A stretch of DNA of 64,000 bases from Paranoxybacillus sp035645275. GTDB lineage: Bacteria; Bacillota; Bacilli; Bacillales; Anoxybacillaceae. Positions 60,249 through 64,000 of this stretch are shown one piece after another. The translations under genes were made by a program, and so were the position numbers. The stretch spans positions 558,001 to 622,000 of the forward strand of contig DASQMX010000031.1 of assembly GCA_035645275.1 (NCBI GenBank), in the 5' to 3' direction. Each line of letters opens with the position of its first letter. The first letter of the stretch is position 1. The notes under the pieces were generated by a model that ran no database searches, was not told the DNA's origin, and was given only the letters and a program-made list of their open reading frames with translations.

Positions 60249-60452
60249 ATGGCACAAAACAACAGAAGTAACCAATTACTAGTCGCTGGTGCACAACAAG
60301 CAATTGATCAAATGAAATACGAAATCGCTCAAGAATTTGGTGTAAACCTTGGTCCAGACACTACTTCACGCGCTAACGGTTCTGTAGGTGGAGAAATTAC
60401 AAAACGCCTAGTTTCTATGGCGCAACAACAACTTGGCGGCGGCCAATTTTAA
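60249..60452 (+). CDS. sspB: Alpha/beta-type small acid-soluble spore protein
   Basis: A 67-residue DNA-binding spore protein that saturates forespore DNA and protects it from UV and heat. MAQNNRSNQLLVAGAQQAID at the start, YEIAQEFGVNLGPDTTSRANG in the middle, with the germination protease site E-FGV, and EITKRLVSMAQQQLGG at the end. GAGGAGATG lies upstream of the ATG. Family members are interchangeable (sspA, B, C, D), so the letter is nominal. A tRNA-like element precedes it and a terminator follows. Confidence 0.95.
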   Translation: MAQNNRSNQLLVAGAQQAIDQMKYEIAQEFGVNLGPDTTSRANGSVGGEITKRLVSMAQQQLGGGQF

Positions 60453-60480
60453 TTTAAAGCTTGACAATTTCATATAAATG

Positions 60481-60516
60481 GCTAAAGCCCCAAGCGTTAT
60501 GCTTGGGGCTTTATTT
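60481..60516. terminator. Bidirectional terminator between ssp and tcyC
   Basis: TAAAGCCCCAAGC, GTTAT, GCTTGGGGCTTTA then TTTTT: perfect stem between convergent genes. Confidence 0.9.
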
Positions 60517-61251
60517 TTACTGAATAAGCTGAAGGAACTGCTTTGTCCGTTCATGTTTTGGAGCTGTAAATATTTTTTCAGGACTGCCGCGCTCGACAAT
60601 GACACCGTGATCCATAAAAATCACTTCATCTGCCACTTCTCTTGCAAAACGCATTTCATGAGTAACAACAACCATTGTCATTCCCTCGTTGGCCAAATCC
60701 TTCATCACTTTTAATACTTCACCAACTAATTCAGGGTCCAATGCGGATGTTGGCTCATCAAATAACATGACCTCTGGCTCCATTGCCAGCGCTCTTGCAA
60801 TGCCAACACGCTGTTGCTGTCCGCCTGAAAGTTGGAATGGGTAAAGGTTTATTTTGTCAGCCAGGCCAACTTTCGCTAATAATTCTTCCGCTTTTTTCCT
60901 TGCTTTTTCCTTTGTTTCACCTTTAACTGTTACAGGTCCTTCCATTACGTTTTCTAAAGCAGTCATATGCGGGAATAAATTATAACTTTGAAATACCATT
61001 CCCGTTAAACGGCGAAATGCGCTTATTTCTTGTTTTGTAATCTTTTTTGAAAAATCCAATTTCTTATCGCCAAGCGAAATGATTCCTTTTGTCGGTATTT
61101 CTAACACATTTAAACAACGAAGCAATGTCGTTTTTCCAGAACCAGACGGGCCAATGATGACTACAACTTTGCCTTTATCGATTTGTAAATCAATCCCTTT
61201 TAAGACCTCTAAGTCACCGAACGTTTTATATAATCCTTGAACAGAAATCAT
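60517..61251 (-). CDS. tcyC: Cystine ABC transporter ATPase TcyC
   Basis: A 244-residue polar amino acid ABC ATPase. Walker A GPSGSGKTT near residue 36, signature LSGGQQQRVGIARA near 133, Walker B VMLFDEPTSALDP near 155. Third gene of binding protein-permease-ATPase. ATG at 61251 with AAGGAG nine bases upstream; a frame to 61281 overlaps the permease. Substrate assignment rests on the binding protein. Confidence 0.87.
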   Translation of the reverse strand: MISVQGLYKTFGDLEVLKGIDLQIDKGKVVVIIGPSGSGKTTLLRCLNVLEIPTKGIISLGDKKLDFSKKITKQEISAFRRLTGMVFQSYNLFPHMTALENVMEGPVTVKGETKEKARKKAEELLAKVGLADKINLYPFQLSGGQQQRVGIARALAMEPEVMLFDEPTSALDPELVGEVLKVMKDLANEGMTMVVVTHEMRFAREVADEVIFMDHGVIVERGSPEKIFTAPKHERTKQFLQLIQ

Positions 61252-61270
61252 TTTCCTTTTCTCCTTATTA

Positions 61271-61972
61271 TTAACGCACAATATAGCGGTTTAACCGGTG
61301 TTCAATTCCTGCTTGAACAATCGAGAGAAGAAAACAAATAATCCAATAGATAAGGGCAGCCTCGGTATAAATCAACAAAAACTCATAGTTCATTGAAGCA
61401 ATTTCCTGGGCTTTACGAAACATTTCGGCAACAAGAATAACTGAGGCTAAAGACGTATCTTTTACTAAGCTAATAAACGTGTTTGATAACGGCGGAACAG
61501 ATACACGAGCAGCCTGTGGCAAAATAATGCGCTTTAATGCCTGCGTGTAGCTCATACCAAGCGAATACGCAGCTTCCCATTGTCCTTTCGGAATCGATAA
61601 AATCGCCGCACGGATAGTTTCTGATGCATATGCTCCGACATTTAATGAAAAGCCAATCACCGCGGCTGGAAATGGGTCAATCGTAATTCCGATGCTCGGC
61701 AGCCCGTAAAAAATAATAAACAATTGCACTAACAGCGGTGTCCCGCGAATCGCTGATACATATACTCTCGCGATGATTTCAAACAGCTTCACGTTCGAAA
61801 TACGCGCCAACGCTGTCAAAATCGCTAATACTAAGCCAATGGAAAATGTGATAAGAGTAAGTGGAATGGTGTAAAACAAAGCCCCCTTCACCAAAGGGAG
61901 AAGGGAACTTTGCGCAATGTTTATAAGCCTTTCTAAACGTTCTGGATCATTCCATACATTATTTAGATACAT
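61271..61972 (-). CDS. tcyB: Cystine ABC transporter permease TcyB
   Basis: A 233-residue permease of the His/Glu/Gln/Arg family, about five segments, with SAIRGTPLLVQLFIIFYGLP near residue 95 and the EAA-like loop QWEAAYSLGMSYTQALKRII near 150. Start ATG at 61972 overlaps the tcyA end by 14 bases, so translation is likely coupled. Confidence 0.88.
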   Translation of the reverse strand: MYLNNVWNDPERLERLINIAQSSLLPLVKGALFYTIPLTLITFSIGLVLAILTALARISNVKLFEIIARVYVSAIRGTPLLVQLFIIFYGLPSIGITIDPFPAAVIGFSLNVGAYASETIRAAILSIPKGQWEAAYSLGMSYTQALKRIILPQAARVSVPPLSNTFISLVKDTSLASVILVAEMFRKAQEIASMNYEFLLIYTEAALIYWIICFLLSIVQAGIEHRLNRYIVR

Positions 61973-62789
61973 CTTGACCAAACCATTTCTCAGAGATTTT
62001 TGAATATGTGCCGTCTTTCATCATTTCTTTCAGTATTTTGTTGACTTCAGCAACTAATGTGTCGCTGCCTTTACGGAACATTAAACCGCTTTGAGAAGCA
62101 TCTTCATGAGTGGCAACGATTTTAATTGGTGCATCCGGCTTTTGTTTTAAGAAATCAAGTACAGACAATTTGTCGTTAATGGTTGCATCGACACGCTTAG
62201 AGCTTAACAGTTCAATTGCTTGGTTAAACCCGTCTACACCAACGATTTCCGCACCGTATGAACGTGCTAAATCCGCATAGTTGCTTGTCATCGATTGCGC
62301 GGATTTCAATCCTTTAATATCTTCAAACTTCTTAATTTTATTATTATCTTTATGCACCACTAAAACAGCAGCGGATGTAGTATAAGGAATAGAAAAATCA
62401 TATTTTTCTTGACGGTCAGGACGAATGCCGACTTGGTTCGCAATCATATCAAAGCGTTTCGCATCTAAACCGGCAAACATCGCATCCCATTGTGTTTCCA
62501 TAAATACCGGCTTCACACCAAGACGCTTAGCTACTTCCTTGGCAATTTCCACATCAAATCCTGTTAACTCGCCGTTTTTATCATGGAACGTAAACGGAGG
62601 GTATGTACCTTCCGTACCGATGCGCAACTCCCCTTCTTTTTTCACTTTCGCCAATAAGTCAGTTATTTCTTCTTTCGCTGTTGTATTTTCTTTATTCGCT
62701 TCTTCTTGAGTTGCGTTATTTCCGCATCCAGCCAACAATAACACAAAACCCAAGAGAACAGCTGTTATCAACAAAGACAACTTTTTCAT
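61959..62789 (-). CDS. tcyA: Cystine-binding lipoprotein TcyA
   Basis: A 276-residue amino acid-binding lipoprotein. Signal peptide to lipobox LLAGC (Cys near residue 22), then a polar linker. Landmarks RIGTEGTYPPFTFHDK, ETQWDAMFAGLDAKRFDMIA, SAQSMTSNYADLA and KISEKWFGQDVSK match B. subtilis TcyA closely. Imports cystine as sulphur source. ATG at 62789 with GGAGG eight bases upstream. First gene of tcyABC; CymR control is likely by analogy, but I see no site I can define. Confidence 0.85.
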   Translation of the reverse strand: MKKLSLLITAVLLGFVLLLAGCGNNATQEEANKENTTAKEEITDLLAKVKKEGELRIGTEGTYPPFTFHDKNGELTGFDVEIAKEVAKRLGVKPVFMETQWDAMFAGLDAKRFDMIANQVGIRPDRQEKYDFSIPYTTSAAVLVVHKDNNKIKKFEDIKGLKSAQSMTSNYADLARSYGAEIVGVDGFNQAIELLSSKRVDATINDKLSVLDFLKQKPDAPIKIVATHEDASQSGLMFRKGSDTLVAEVNKILKEMMKDGTYSKISEKWFGQDVSK

Positions 62790-62881
62790 TTTGATAACCT
62801 CCACTATTCCGATTGGTTTTATAATGACATATGTCATAGTAAAAGAGATTATAATATATGTCAAATACATTTGCAAAAAAT

Positions 62882-62920
62882 AAATCAGACCTCTCAACTC
62901 GTTCGAGAAGTCTGATTTAT
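62882..62920 (-). terminator. Terminator of the CorC-type gene
   Basis: AAATCAGACCTCTC and GAGAAGTCTGATTT pair; on the minus strand a TTTATTTTTTG follows. Confidence 0.75.
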
Positions 62921-62931
62921 ATAAGAACTTT

Positions 62932-64000
62932 TTAGATGCTTTCGCTGACTGGCTCGTTAATCCGCACAAGCACTTTACGAATCCGTCTGTTTTCGACTTG
63001 TCTTACTGTTAACGTTAACGATTCATAGTTGAATTTTTCGCCAACGTTTGGAATGCGGGCGAATGTTTCGAATACCCATCCGCCTAATGTATGTGAAGAG
63101 CTTTCCGGCTCGGTAATTTTCATAATTTGGCAAAATTCATCGAGCGGCAATTCCGCGTTAAATTCGTATTGAAATTCATCAATTTTATGAATCGTTTTTA
63201 CTGCTTCATCGTGTTCGTCCCATATCTCGCCGACGATTTGTTCAAGAATATCTTCTAATGTGATTAAGCCTGATGTGCCGCCAAATTCATCGACGACGAT
63301 CGCCATATGCACTTTGCTTTTTTGCAGCTCTGGGAGCAATGCTGAAATCTTCATCGATTCGACAACGAATAACGGTTGCCTTAACAATTCGCGAATATTG
63401 ACTTCCTTTTGCTGAACAAGCTGGCTAAAAAAGTCGCTCTCTGATAATATCCCAATGACATTATCAATGTCATCTTCATAAACCGGAATGCGTGAATATT
63501 TTTCGCGAAGAAAAAGGTCGCGAATTTCCTCAATTGGCCGATTTACTTCCACCGCCACCATATCAATGCGCGGCGTAAAAATCTCGCCAACTAAAATATC
63601 ATTAAAATCAAGAGAACGATGTACAAGCTCTTTTTCTTTATTATCAATGACTCCCTCTTCCTCGCTTAAATCAATCATCACTTTAATTTCCTCTTCCGTG
63701 ACGGCAGGGACCGAAATGCCACGGGTGAGCCATGTTGTAAATTTCGTTTTTAATACTGCAAAGAAAATGGTAATTGGCGCTAAAAGCTTTACTAACACAT
63801 AGACAATCCCTGAGTATTTAAGGGAAAGAGATTCTGCATTTTCTTTTGCGAACGATTTCGGCAAAATTTCACCAAATATTAAAATGAGAATTGTCATGCC
63901 AACTATGCTGAGGAATAGCCCCATATTTCCACCAAATATATCGATTGCGACTTTGGCAAAAATGGAGACAGCTGCGATATTTACAATATTATTAGCAACA
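62932..64000 (-). CDS. HlyC/CorC-type membrane protein, 5' end missing
   Basis: Haemolysin-like CNNM/CBS/CorC-C protein, implicated in Mg2+ homeostasis. The window holds the last 355 or so codons; the frame stays open to the right edge (NNIVNIAAVSIFAK upstream of the first ATG at 63924), so the start lies outside. Order: DUF21 membrane part with GEILPKSFAKENAESL, two CBS domains (GEIFTPRIDMVAVEVNRPIE and QKSKVHMAIVVDEFGGTSGL with GLITLEDILEQIVGEIWDE), and the CorC-C domain with HTLGGWVFE. Relatives in B. subtilis are YhdP, YhdT and YugS; which one is not decidable here. Confidence 0.87.
   Translation of the reverse strand, partial: VANNIVNIAAVSIFAKVAIDIFGGNMGLFLSIVGMTILILIFGEILPKSFAKENAESLSLKYSGIVYVLVKLLAPITIFFAVLKTKFTTWLTRGISVPAVTEEEIKVMIDLSEEEGVIDNKEKELVHRSLDFNDILVGEIFTPRIDMVAVEVNRPIEEIRDLFLREKYSRIPVYEDDIDNVIGILSESDFFSQLVQQKEVNIRELLRQPLFVVESMKISALLPELQKSKVHMAIVVDEFGGTSGLITLEDILEQIVGEIWDEHDEAVKTIHKIDEFQYEFNAELPLDEFCQIMKITEPESSSHTLGGWVFETFARIPNVGEKFNYESLTLTVRQVENRRIRKVLVRINEPVSESI

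Overview
The window is a chromosomal segment from a low-GC, endospore-forming Bacillaceae, most likely a thermophile of the Anoxybacillus/Parageobacillus/Geobacillus group. This is an inference from protein similarity and gene order, not a database result. The order follows the B. subtilis addB to yhe region closely: addB, signal peptidase, yhjE, comK, yhfN, lcfB, yhfI-yhfH, yhgE-yhgD-hemY-hemH-hemE, hmoB, yhfA, ecsCBA, hit, prsA, yhaI, hpr, trpP, serC, yhaL, yhaM, yhaP-yhaQ, yhzD, hemZ, yhaX, yheA, yheB, yheC/yheD. I see no phage, transposase, CRISPR array or defence island.

Layout. 1-9.5 kb: DNA repair (AddB), secretion, competence (ComK), a NIPSNAP-Nudix fusion, isocitrate lyase, an M48 protease and a Sco protein. 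9.6-16.9 kb: AzlCD, a TrpXYZ-type ABC transporter, acyl-CoA ligase under a perfect FadR-type operator, YhfI. 17-23.6 kb: a maltodextrin operon (regulator, binding protein, two permeases, alpha-glucosidase) that lacks its own ATPase; the shared ATPase MsmX is at 58.5 kb, and both loci carry perfect cre matches. 23.7-31.3 kb: YhgE/YhgD with paired operators, three haem biosynthesis genes and HmoB. 31.5-43 kb: YhfA transporter, PAP2 phosphatase, rhodanese, Ecs, HIT, PrsA, small sporulation proteins, Hpr, TrpP (with a TRAP site over its ribosome binding site) and SerC. 43-50 kb: YhaL, YhaM, YhaPQ, YhzD, HemZ, YhaX. 50-57 kb: YheA, YheB and a four-gene, translationally coupled operon of spore-coat-type ATP-grasp proteins. 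57-64 kb: PucR-type regulator, MsmX, a zinc-ribbon protein, a small acid-soluble spore protein, the TcyABC cystine transporter and a CorC-type membrane protein.

Three things stand out. (1) A 69-nt cloverleaf in the leader of the spore protein gene (60151-60219) looks like a tRNA-Gln that has lost its D-loop and anticodon yet keeps a compensated acceptor stem, the U1-A72 pair and an encoded GCCA end. (2) At least eleven full copies, one half copy and one diverged copy of a roughly 100-bp palindromic element lie between genes, with compensatory changes in their stems. (3) Two other hairpin families recur; in one pair of copies a terminal hairpin has been cleanly exchanged for one of the 100-bp palindromes.
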